DNA of 37,651 bases from CAZBUK01 sp964495085 (GTDB lineage Bacteria; Bacteroidota; Ignavibacteria; T3Sed10-11): the NCBI GenBank assembly GCA_964495085.1, contig CAZBUK010000034.1:1-37651 (forward strand), given 5' to 3'. Under the pieces are notes generated by a model. The model saw only the letters and a list, made by a program, of their open reading frames with translations, was not told the origin of the DNA and did no database searches. Below, piece after piece: positions 17,886-25,198 of the stretch. The number at the start of each line of letters is the position of its first letter. Positions within the stretch are counted from its first letter, which is position 1. Position numbers and translations under genes: made by a program.

Positions 17886-18878
17886 CTATCTCTCTTCTCC
17901 TACCGCGGTTATATATGCATCCGCCGGCATCCCCGGTTTCAGTATTCCCTCCGGATTTTCGATCTCGATTTTAACTCCATATACGAGCTTAACGCGTTCA
18001 TCCCTCGTTTGAATGTTTCTTGGTGTGAATTCCGCGACCGGTGAAATATACGCTATCGTTCCCGGATATCTTTTATCGGGATCGGCATCTATGGCGACCC
18101 CTACCTGTTGTCCGAGTCCGACGTTTGTAAGCTCCGATGCAGAGAGATAGATTCTGAGATGTACCCTGTCGAGCCGGGAGATAACGGCAACGACGGTACC
18201 CTGACCGGCGAGTTCGCCTGCTTCCACGGGTTTTCCCGTCACCGTACCCGAAACCGGCGCAGTGATATAACTGTCTTTCATGTTCTTCTGAAACAGATCG
18301 ACCGTGGCACGCGCATGATCGAGACGGGCTTGCTGCGCCCGGATTTCAGCGGGACGGGAATACTGCCGCATCTTCCCGAGAACCTCCAACGCTTCATGGT
18401 ATTGGGATTCCGCGACCCGAAAACGAACCTCCGCGTCATCGAGTTGTTTTTGCGAAACGCTTCCTCCTTCGAAGAGATTCCTCGTCCGGTGCAGATCGAT
18501 ACGGCTTTGATTGTGCGTCGTTTCAGTCTGCGTAACTTTTTCCTCGGCCTGCCGGATATCTTCCTGCCTCGCTCCTTCATTGAGTAATTCAAGCTGAGCT
18601 TCGGCGAGCCTCATGTTTGCAGCCGCCTGGCGTAATTGTATGCCCGTTATTTCCTCGTCAAGTATAAGAAGCGTATCGCCTGCAGATACAGGAGTGCCTT
18701 CCTCGAAGAGCACTTGCACTACTTCGCCGGTCACCTTGGAGGCGATGCGTACATGGATTGCTTCGATCGTTCCGGAGGCAATGAGCTCACGATTATCCCC
18801 TTTGCCGTTACAGCTAGTGAAATGAAATGCACAGAAAGTAAAAGCGAGGTAAATGATGAGATTAGTTTTCGTTTTCAT
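17886..18878 (-). CDS. HlyD-family membrane fusion lipoprotein (YbhG-like)
   Basis: 330 aa. An N-terminal signal ends in FTSC, suggesting a lipid-anchored periplasmic adaptor. A biotinyl-lipoyl half-motif lies near 36-70 (GTIEAIHVRIASKVTGEV), then a long alpha-helical hairpin (about 80-190) with heptad-like LEGxxRxEDIRQAEEKV segments. The second lipoyl half (SYITAPVSGTVTGKPVEAGE) lies around 208-228 and a beta-barrel C-terminal region follows. It should connect the inner-membrane ABC exporter to an outer-membrane channel, but no TolC-like gene is present in the window. The ATG overlaps the tetR stop by 4 nt, and its own stop is 5 nt before the first ATPase gene. Confidence 0.92.
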   Translation of the reverse strand: MKTKTNLIIYLAFTFCAFHFTSCNGKGDNRELIASGTIEAIHVRIASKVTGEVVQVLFEEGTPVSAGDTLLILDEEITGIQLRQAAANMRLAEAQLELLNEGARQEDIRQAEEKVTQTETTHNQSRIDLHRTRNLFEGGSVSQKQLDDAEVRFRVAESQYHEALEVLGKMRQYSRPAEIRAQQARLDHARATVDLFQKNMKDSYITAPVSGTVTGKPVEAGELAGQGTVVAVISRLDRVHLRIYLSASELTNVGLGQQVGVAIDADPDKRYPGTIAYISPVAEFTPRNIQTRDERVKLVYGVKIEIENPEGILKPGMPADAYITAVGEER

Positions 18879-19525
18879 AAAGCCTGCCGACCTCCATCTG
18901 ATGATTCAAGCCCTTTAATAGCTGTCCGGTATTCCTTCAATCCCTCATCGGTCAACACTCCCTCGAAGATAATCCGGGTGATCATATCGAACGCCTGGGA
19001 AGCGGAGTACGGTAAATGTGTGAGCGTAGCCGGATTGATAATATGCTGGATGCTCTGGAAAAAAATGCTGAGCACAATGTCCGGATCGATATACGGCCGG
19101 AAGGTGCCGGAACTTCTCCCCTGTTCGAACAACTTCCCGAAATTTTCATTAATGAGCCTGCGTCGGTTTTGTTCGATTTCGCTCCAGAGCTCCGGGATAC
19201 ATGTTCTCAGATCGTCGTTAAAGATGCGTCCCGACTTTTCAAGCTGCTCTGCAATATATTGAAAAAGCAACCTGACTTTTAACGTGAATTCAAGTTTATC
19301 GTCAGCGATGATTCCCGTGACCTGCTGTTTAACTTCCTTCATAATTGATTGCATGACTGCATTGACGAGAATTTCTTTTCCGGGGAAATATTTATAGATC
19401 GTTTTCTTGCTCATCGAAAGGGATTTCGCGACGTCGTCCATCCTTACACGAGAATATCCGTAGGTTGAAAAGAGCTCGAAGCTTTTTCTTATAATTCTGG
19501 CCTCTATAGTTGATGATTCTGGCAT
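18875..19525 (-). CDS. TetR/AcrR-family transcriptional regulator of efflux operon
   Basis: 216 aa. Residues about 8-55 form a TetR helix-turn-helix: RIIRKSFELFSTYGYSRVRMDDVAKSLSMSKKTIYKYFPGK, with the hallmark TIYKYF. The C-terminal part (about 70-216) is a helical ligand-binding domain of unassigned specificity. It is the first gene of the efflux operon and overlaps the adaptor gene by 4 nt, an arrangement like CecR-YbhG in enterobacteria. It probably represses its own operon until an exporter substrate binds. An inverted repeat upstream (19566-19610) is a candidate operator. No clear Shine-Dalgarno precedes the ATG. Confidence 0.9.
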   Translation of the reverse strand: MPESSTIEARIIRKSFELFSTYGYSRVRMDDVAKSLSMSKKTIYKYFPGKEILVNAVMQSIMKEVKQQVTGIIADDKLEFTLKVRLLFQYIAEQLEKSGRIFNDDLRTCIPELWSEIEQNRRRLINENFGKLFEQGRSSGTFRPYIDPDIVLSIFFQSIQHIINPATLTHLPYSASQAFDMITRIIFEGVLTDEGLKEYRTAIKGLESSDGGRQAL

Positions 19526-19565
19526 GAGGATAGTACGGCTTAATAGTAAAACGGAATTAATGGAT

Positions 19566-19610
19566 AATACATATACTAATTTCGTTTAGATAGTTTCCAG
19601 TATACGTATT
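19566..19610. promoter_or_regulatory. Inverted repeat, candidate TetR operator
   Basis: AATACATATACT (19566-19577) and AGTATACGTATT (19599-19610) are 12-nt arms that are complementary at 11 of 12 positions and separated by 21 nt. The repeat lies 41-85 nt upstream of the tetR start codon, where an autoregulatory operator would be expected, and could also influence the divergent cytochrome promoter. The 33-nt centre-to-centre spacing is about three helical turns, which would suit two dimers on one face of the DNA. The link to the TetR protein is inference from position. Confidence 0.4.
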
Positions 19611-19766
19611 TCCCTAAGAAATAGCAATATACCACCTGTATGCCGGGAATTCCCACTATTGATAAAGAACCACTCCCTTGTATCTTATTTCTGAGGATTA
19701 TCACCTGCCGAATAGCCTCTTTTCCTTTTTTTTATTGGATTTCGAGGTTTTTTCCATCGACCAGTG

Positions 19767-19782
19767 TGGCATATATCTTGCT
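19767..19782 (+). promoter_or_regulatory. Sigma-54 promoter of cytochrome gene 1
   Basis: TGGCATATATCTTGCT has the GG and GC dinucleotides of the -24 and -12 elements exactly 10 nt apart and matches TGGCAC-N5-TTGCW at all but one of the fixed positions. The predicted transcription start is near 19793, giving a leader of about 79 nt to the ATG at 19872. Sigma-54 promoters need an AAA+ activator. Confidence 0.8.
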
Positions 19783-19871
19783 AAGTCTATTCGATAGCCG
19801 ACAAACAGTTTTTTAAAATTAACAATTACTACCAAATCGAGATCAATATTAACCCAATAAAAAGGTGGTTT

Positions 19872-21953
19872 ATGAAGAAGAGACTTGTTATCAGTTTCAT
19901 CGGTATTTTACTTCTCTGCATCGCTATGGGAAGTAATACCGTAATGGCACAACAAGCCTCCGTTACAGTCGAGGGGATGTCCCCCACCCGAATCGCTTCA
20001 CTTGGATTAACAACCTATGTGTCGACTGGACAGCAGAATATCGGCATCGGAGAATACGCATATCTATCGGTATCGGATCTGGCCGGCGGTGAAATAACCT
20101 CGGTCGATTGGACGTTTGAAACACTCCCCGCCGAATCGGAAACGGAGTTTGTTGAAATTAACGAAACATTTGTATACTTCCGTGCGGACGCAGACGGCGA
20201 GTACGTAGCCAAGGCGACCATAGCGACATCATCCGGTACCTCCGAAGCGACGGTCAGAATAACAGCTGCGACATATAAAGGTGTCGGAGGGGTGGGAGGA
20301 GTTGCAATCCAGTCCGGTGAATGTGCGATGTGCCACTCGGGACTCAGCGCCGACCTGTTTAACGCCTGGAAGCAATCACGCCACGCATCTCTGTTTCAGA
20401 GAGGGATAGACGGTGAAGTTGCCAATTTCGCCGCAACCCGGACAAGAACCTCGACGACCGGTATCTCTACGGATTCACTCAACAGCGGAAGCTTTGGCAG
20501 TCTCCAGAAAGAAGTCGGATGGCTATTTCCGACCGAGCGGGTATCCGGAAATTTTACGCAGCTTGTAGGGGATCATCCGAAACTCGCCCAGCTCGCGGTC
20601 ATCGGTTGTGAAAGCTGCCATGGCGCCGGAGAGCTGCATACGGTCAGTCCGCTCAACAAAGATTATATGGTCCGCTCGTACGAAGCGCATTCCTGCAACA
20701 CATGCCATGACAATCTCCCGAACGTTCGCGTCGGGGCGCAGTGGGCACGGGCAGGACATTCAAATGCGATCTGGTCGAACAGCTTCCGTCAGGCAGCCGC
20801 AAGCCAGAACAACGGTCTGCAAAACTGTGTACGCTGCCATGACGGACGCGGATACGTTAACTTCACCAAGGGAAGAACCACAAACACGGCGCAGGATGTG
20901 TATGGACAGGACTCTTTCGTAGATGTTACCTGTCAGGCATGTCACGACTCCCATGCCGGCGGACTCCGGAAAGGTCCGGCAAATGCGGATACGCTCTCGT
21001 CCGGTATGAGCTATGCACATATCGATTTCGGCAGCGGCGCCACCTGTACCGATTGTCATAAATTCAGAAACTCCGGGGTCTACTCCGTCGAGAACACAGC
21101 CCTGTATGTCCGTTGGGGCACCCATTATGCCGGAGCCACCGATGTCCTGCTCGGCGACGGCGGATATGAATTCGGATTGCAGACGCCGCGTTCGATTGCT
21201 CACCTGACGGGGACTGGAAACACCTGCGCCACCTGTCACATGGCGATACCCCCCGCGGAGCATAGGAACGAGATCGGCGAGCATACGAAAAAAATGAGAT
21301 ATACTCCCGACGGCGGCGATGAAGTTCACCTCGTAGCCGGCTGCGTGAGCTGTCATGGCGCCATAACAAAGTTCGACGATATCTATGCAACCGCCGACTA
21401 CGATATGGACGGCGAGATCAATCCGTTCCAGGAAGAGGTAGCGGGTCTTCTCAACAGACTCGCACTCGCACTACCCCCGGTCGGCGAAGCCACGATCGAC
21501 TGGCAGCAGATTGACGATACCGACCTTGAGACAAAGGGCGCTTACTGGAATTATCTCTATGTAAGAAACGATCATAGTCTCGGCATTCATAATCCGAAGT
21601 ATGTCGTTGCGCTTCTCCAGCGGTCGATTACACTCCTGACGGGCGTCGAATTCGATCACACAACAGATATACCGACGGAATTCACGCTTGCACAGAATTA
21701 CCCGAATCCGTTCAATCCAACCACCCGGATTTCGTTCTCGGTTCCGAAACAATCGAATGTGACCCTCGAGATTTTCGATATCTCCGGAAGAAAAGTCGCG
21801 ACCCTGGTTAATGAATCGCTTGGGACGGGTACCTACCACGTGGTATGGGATGGAAGGAATCAGTCCGGTCTGTCGGTGAGCAGCGGGATCTATCTGTATC
21901 GTATTCAGGCAGATACATTTACTGAAACAAAGCGGATGGTTTTCGTCAAATAA
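19872..21953 (+). CDS. Secreted octaheme c-type cytochrome with type-9-secretion sorting domain
   Basis: 693 aa. A signal peptide (about 1-26, ending VMA) precedes an Ig/PKD-like beta domain (about 30-132). Eight CxxCH heme-binding motifs lie at 151, 246, 275, 319, 354, 392, 452 and 491. The 'GCESCHG..H' and 'CVRCHDG' contexts resemble the cytochrome c554 / multiheme family. An EF-hand-like DxDxDGxI segment lies near 510-517, then the motif GIHNPKYVVALLQ at 571-583 found in several multiheme cytochromes. The C-terminus (about 604-693) is a type-A sorting domain (NYPNPFNP, GIYLYRI, KRMVF). The protein should be heme-loaded in the periplasm, exported across the outer membrane and attached to or released from the surface. 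At the place where the paralog has its second heme motif, this one has TRTST instead. Electron-transfer partners are unknown. Confidence 0.9.
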   Translation: MKKRLVISFIGILLLCIAMGSNTVMAQQASVTVEGMSPTRIASLGLTTYVSTGQQNIGIGEYAYLSVSDLAGGEITSVDWTFETLPAESETEFVEINETFVYFRADADGEYVAKATIATSSGTSEATVRITAATYKGVGGVGGVAIQSGECAMCHSGLSADLFNAWKQSRHASLFQRGIDGEVANFAATRTRTSTTGISTDSLNSGSFGSLQKEVGWLFPTERVSGNFTQLVGDHPKLAQLAVIGCESCHGAGELHTVSPLNKDYMVRSYEAHSCNTCHDNLPNVRVGAQWARAGHSNAIWSNSFRQAAASQNNGLQNCVRCHDGRGYVNFTKGRTTNTAQDVYGQDSFVDVTCQACHDSHAGGLRKGPANADTLSSGMSYAHIDFGSGATCTDCHKFRNSGVYSVENTALYVRWGTHYAGATDVLLGDGGYEFGLQTPRSIAHLTGTGNTCATCHMAIPPAEHRNEIGEHTKKMRYTPDGGDEVHLVAGCVSCHGAITKFDDIYATADYDMDGEINPFQEEVAGLLNRLALALPPVGEATIDWQQIDDTDLETKGAYWNYLYVRNDHSLGIHNPKYVVALLQRSITLLTGVEFDHTTDIPTEFTLAQNYPNPFNPTTRISFSVPKQSNVTLEIFDISGRKVATLVNESLGTGTYHVVWDGRNQSGLSVSSGIYLYRIQADTFTETKRMVFVK

Positions 21954-21971
21954 GGCCATTCCTCACTTGCT

Positions 21972-22004
21972 AATAAAGGGGCGATCTTAGATCGCCCCTT
22001 TATT
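21972..22004. terminator. Rho-independent terminator after cytochrome gene 1
   Basis: A perfect 15-bp stem (21972-21986 with 21990-22004) with a 3-nt loop TTA contains a GGGGCGATC core and is flanked by A/T pairs that supply the T-run on either strand. It lies 19 nt after the stop codon and separates the first cytochrome transcript from the second gene. Confidence 0.92.
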
Positions 22005-22298
22005 TAACTATTATATCCAGCCTCTTTCTGGCTCTTTTCTCAACTCCCTGAGTGTTGGAATTCTCCACACTATTCATTACTAACTTTAATAAAAAAAACG
22101 GCGATATTCCGATTTGTGAAAAAATTCCGCTCTTGATTGTCGGAATAGCCTAATTTTCGAAAGAATTTCGATATATCGCCCGCGGAATCCCGTGGCACAT
22201 AAATTGCTGACTCTCCCGCAAGCTACATCTCCATTTAATTGAATATGAACAGAAATTAACCGTCTCTGCTTACTTTCACCAATAAGGAGTTATCTCTT
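22005..22298 (+). promoter_or_regulatory. Upstream regulatory region of cytochrome gene 2
   Basis: 294 nt without a gene. It holds an 8-bp inverted repeat TATTCCGA (22105-22112) / TCGGAATA (22140-22147), two further ATTCCG/CGGAAT copies at 22124-22129 and 22183-22188, and a sigma-54 element at 22193-22208. The repeated hexamer could be the binding site of an enhancer-binding activator. The leader ends with AAGGAG 9 nt before the ATG at 22299. Confidence 0.55.
22193..22208 (+). promoter_or_regulatory. Sigma-54 promoter of cytochrome gene 2
   Basis: TGGCACATAAATTGCT matches the TGGCAC-N5-TTGCW consensus at every fixed position, with the required 10-nt spacing between GG and GC. The predicted start is near 22219, giving a leader of about 80 nt. 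The distance from element to ATG (106 nt) is nearly identical to that at the paralog (105 nt), which suggests promoter and gene were duplicated together. Confidence 0.85.
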
Positions 22299-24401
22299 AT
22301 GAGACGAATTGGTACATTGTCGATTCCGGTATTGGCGCTTGCGATTCTGTGCGGAATAACTGCATTCGGACAGACACCGGCGATAAAAGTAGAAGCGCTT
22401 TCGATACACAAGCTTCATGAGTTGGGCTTGCCGAACCCGAACGGGTGGGATAATGTATCCACCGGGCTTACCGTTGTGGGTACCGGTTCGATGGTCTATT
22501 TATCAGGATGGGATATCGCGTCGGGTGCGTATGTCCAGGCTGAATCGCCCGCATGGGAACTTACCTCAAAACCAGGTGGATCGGCAACTATCCTTGAGGC
22601 TGCAACCGATGATTATATGAGTTTTAAACCGGACACGGAAGGTCTCTATACGGTAACGTTGACCCTCGGTCCAAATCAAACCTCCGTGACGATACGCGCC
22701 GCAAAATATACGGGAACCAACTTTGCGGAATTCGAGGATGCTCCCCTCAATTGCGGCACCTGCCATGCGACCTTTGTAAAACCCGAATTATATGCAACTT
22801 GGAAAACATCGGGGCATGCAACCATTTTCAAAGAAGGTATGGACGGACAAAAAGGCGCGCATTGGGGCGAGAGTTGCATGAAATGTCATACGACCGGTTA
22901 CAGCAACGACCTGCTCGCGGCAAACAACGGCGGATTTGTGAGTAAAGCAAATGAGGTCGGTTTTGTCTGGAATGAATGGAGTCCGGCCAGGTCTGGTTTA
23001 TACGATTCGCTCCTTACAACCGATAAGAAAGATCTCTCCTACCTCGGTACAATAGGATGTGAGTCCTGTCACGGACCGTATGTATCCACAAACCATACGA
23101 CCGCCCAGCCCGTTACCATGAACGCCGGCGTTTGCGCCCAGTGCCACGACGAACCCTGGCGGCACAACCGCTATGTTCAGTGGGAAATTTCAGGACACGC
23201 AGAAGCGATATGGTCGAACAGCTTCAGGCAGGGAGCCGCGAGTCAGAACAACAGTCTTCAGAATTGTGTCCGCTGCCACGACGGCCAGGCATACGTCAAC
23301 TTTACCAAAGGACTCACAACCAACACAACGGCAGGTACTTATGAACGCGTCAATCATACGACAATCACCTGCCAGACTTGCCATGATCCTCACTCGGGAG
23401 GTCTTCGGAAAGCATCGGCATCGTCCGATACCCTCGCAAACGGATTCAATTATTCGGGGTTGAACCTCGGTACCTCGGCAACCTGCTTCGACTGCCATAA
23501 ATTCCGGCGCGACGGCGAAGCATACGTCCCGACGACCAATATGTCGGGCAACTGGGGTCCGCATTATGCCGGCGTCGCCGACGTATTGTTGGGAGAGGGC
23601 GCGTACACCTTCGGAGCCGAAATCAACGGCGATCACGCACACCAATTCATTCAGAACACCTGCGTCGGCTGCCATATGGCGACCACGCCCGATACCAGTC
23701 ACTTCGCACGCGATCAGGTGGGCATGCATACCTGGGAGTTGCGCTACGAAGAGAACGGCCAGATCTTCGATCTGACGGCAGGCTGCGTAAGCTGCCACGG
23801 TCCGATAACGAGTTTCGACCAGCTTCTCGCCACGATGGACTATGATATGAACGGTACCATCGAACCGTTTATGACAGAAGTCGCCGGATTGCTCGACCGG
23901 CTTGCCATGGCGCTTCCGCCGTATGGAAGTCTCGATATTAACAGAACCTCTTTAGCGACCGATCCGGATTCCCTCAGGTTAAAAGGAGCATTCTTCAATT
24001 ATCTCTTCGTCAGGAACGGGAGAAGCCTCGGCGTTCATAATCCCAAATATGTAGTACGGATTCTGCAGGCATCCATCACGCAGCTCACCGGCGTCGAGTT
24101 CGAGCCGATCGATCAGGTTCCCGCGACCTTCTCGCTCGATCAGAACTACCCGAATCCGTTCAATCCGACAACGCAGATAAGATTTACCATTCCGGAACAG
24201 TCGAATGTGAAGCTTGAGATTTTCGATATTACGGGAAGAAAGGTCACAACTCTCGTCGACGATGATCAATCGGCCGGAAGATATACGATTGTATGGGACG
24301 GTAAGAATTCGAGCGGGCAGTTCATCAGCAGCGGCGTATATCTCTACCGGATTACGGCAGGAACTTTCGAGGAGACGAAGCGCATGGTCTTTATCAAATA
24401 A
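22299..24401 (+). CDS. Secreted nonaheme c-type cytochrome with type-9-secretion sorting domain
   Basis: 700 aa and a full-length paralog of the preceding cytochrome. A signal peptide (about 1-24, ending AFG) precedes an Ig-like domain (about 28-135). Nine CxxCH motifs lie at 152, 193, 254, 279, 323, 358, 396, 455 and 496. The motif at 193 (CMKCH) has no counterpart in the paralog. Conserved non-motif histidines such as H173 (SGHATIF) and H300 (SGHAEAIW) are candidate distal ligands. An EF-hand-like DYDMNGTI segment, the GVHNPKYVVRILQ motif and a C-terminal type-A sorting domain (about 615-700) follow. I infer an extracellular or surface electron-transfer protein; a multiheme reductase is possible, but no known catalytic signature is visible. 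It has its own sigma-54 promoter and terminator. Confidence 0.9.
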   Translation: MRRIGTLSIPVLALAILCGITAFGQTPAIKVEALSIHKLHELGLPNPNGWDNVSTGLTVVGTGSMVYLSGWDIASGAYVQAESPAWELTSKPGGSATILEAATDDYMSFKPDTEGLYTVTLTLGPNQTSVTIRAAKYTGTNFAEFEDAPLNCGTCHATFVKPELYATWKTSGHATIFKEGMDGQKGAHWGESCMKCHTTGYSNDLLAANNGGFVSKANEVGFVWNEWSPARSGLYDSLLTTDKKDLSYLGTIGCESCHGPYVSTNHTTAQPVTMNAGVCAQCHDEPWRHNRYVQWEISGHAEAIWSNSFRQGAASQNNSLQNCVRCHDGQAYVNFTKGLTTNTTAGTYERVNHTTITCQTCHDPHSGGLRKASASSDTLANGFNYSGLNLGTSATCFDCHKFRRDGEAYVPTTNMSGNWGPHYAGVADVLLGEGAYTFGAEINGDHAHQFIQNTCVGCHMATTPDTSHFARDQVGMHTWELRYEENGQIFDLTAGCVSCHGPITSFDQLLATMDYDMNGTIEPFMTEVAGLLDRLAMALPPYGSLDINRTSLATDPDSLRLKGAFFNYLFVRNGRSLGVHNPKYVVRILQASITQLTGVEFEPIDQVPATFSLDQNYPNPFNPTTQIRFTIPEQSNVKLEIFDITGRKVTTLVDDDQSAGRYTIVWDGKNSSGQFISSGVYLYRITAGTFEETKRMVFIK

Positions 24402-24423
24402 AAACCGGACATCATGGTCAAGC

Positions 24424-24456
24424 AAAAGGGGTCTGAGCAATCAGACCCCTTTTTTT
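24424..24456. terminator. Bidirectional terminator between cytochrome gene 2 and coaE
   Basis: A 13-bp stem (24424-24436 with 24441-24453) with a GCAA tetraloop (GNRA type), followed on the plus strand by a T-run to 24456. The A-rich 5' arm supplies a T-run for minus-strand transcripts too, so it can end both the cytochrome and the converging coaE transcript. Confidence 0.93.
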
Positions 24457-24464
24457 ATCCCTAC

Positions 24465-25082
24465 TCACTTTCCACCTTTTATTGCGAGAGCTTCGAGAAG
24501 ATGCAATATGAATTGCAGCCTCTCGTGCAGCCGGTCGATGTTTCCCGAGTTATCGACGACGAAATCCGCCTTCTCGTTTACATACGCCTCATGATACTGG
24601 GCATTGATCCGTCTGCGCGCTTCGTTTCCGGTAATACCGTCGCGTTCGATACTCCGCGCGATCCGGGTTTCGAGGGGCGCCGTCACTGCGATGATATAAT
24701 CGAACATAGACTCAATACGTGATTCGTATATCAGTGCAGCTTCGACGAACGCGATCGATGTTTTGTTCAGTCTCTCGAGCGTGTCGAATTTCGATTCGAT
24801 CGCGCGGATAACCGCCGGATGTACCGCGGCCTCAACGTCTTTCTTGATTTCATGATCGGAGAAGATGAGCGCCGCGATGTGCGCGGTGTTCAACGTTCCG
24901 TCTTCAAGAAAGGCCTCTCTACCGACGATCTCCTTCAGCCGCTTCTTGAGAGCAGGGTTCGTCGCCATTAATTCCTTGGCGAGCGGATCCGCATGGAGAA
25001 CCGGATACCCAGCTTGCTCGAAGAATTCTGCGACAGCGGATTTACCGCTTCCGAATCCGCCTGTTATTCCGATACGTATCAT
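24465..25082 (-). CDS. coaE: Dephospho-CoA kinase
   Basis: 205 aa, the usual length for the family. It phosphorylates the 3'-OH of dephospho-CoA with ATP, the last step of coenzyme A synthesis, in the cytoplasm. The N-terminal P-loop GGFGSGKS (residues 8-15), the following HADPLAKEL with its conserved Asp, the central VEAALIYESRIE segment and the C-terminal ADFVVDNSGN motif are all present. It converges with cytochrome gene 2 and lies 116 nt downstream of rny, probably in the same direction of transcription. The ATG at 25082 begins directly with the conserved MIRIGITG strand. Confidence 0.96.
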   Translation of the reverse strand: MIRIGITGGFGSGKSAVAEFFEQAGYPVLHADPLAKELMATNPALKKRLKEIVGREAFLEDGTLNTAHIAALIFSDHEIKKDVEAAVHPAVIRAIESKFDTLERLNKTSIAFVEAALIYESRIESMFDYIIAVTAPLETRIARSIERDGITGNEARRRINAQYHEAYVNEKADFVVDNSGNIDRLHERLQFILHLLEALAIKGGK

Positions 25083-25198
25083 GCGAAGTGATTCCGAGGG
25101 AGGTTCATGGGAGAATGAGCAAACGGGTAGAACCGGAGATGCATGGAAACTGCATACCGTCGCGGGCTGCCTACCGGGGATTATGCCGTACGGACGGA

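Larger units (their letters stand above)
19526..19871. promoter_or_regulatory. Divergent intergenic regulatory region (tetR / cytochrome 1)
   Basis: 346 nt without a gene, between the divergent tetR operon and the first cytochrome gene. It contains a long inverted repeat near tetR (19566-19577 with 19599-19610), a 10-bp palindrome GGGAATTCCC at 19645-19654, a T-rich tract at 19719-19736 and a sigma-54 type -24/-12 element at 19767-19782. The 5' untranslated region that follows is AT-rich and ends in an AAGGTGG ribosome-binding site just before the ATG at 19872. Confidence 0.7.

Noticed and set aside
19623..19638. Possible sigma-54 element on the minus strand upstream of tetR (GGTGGTATATTGC)
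   Set aside because: GG-GC spacing is 9 instead of 10 and the -24 part lacks TGGCA.
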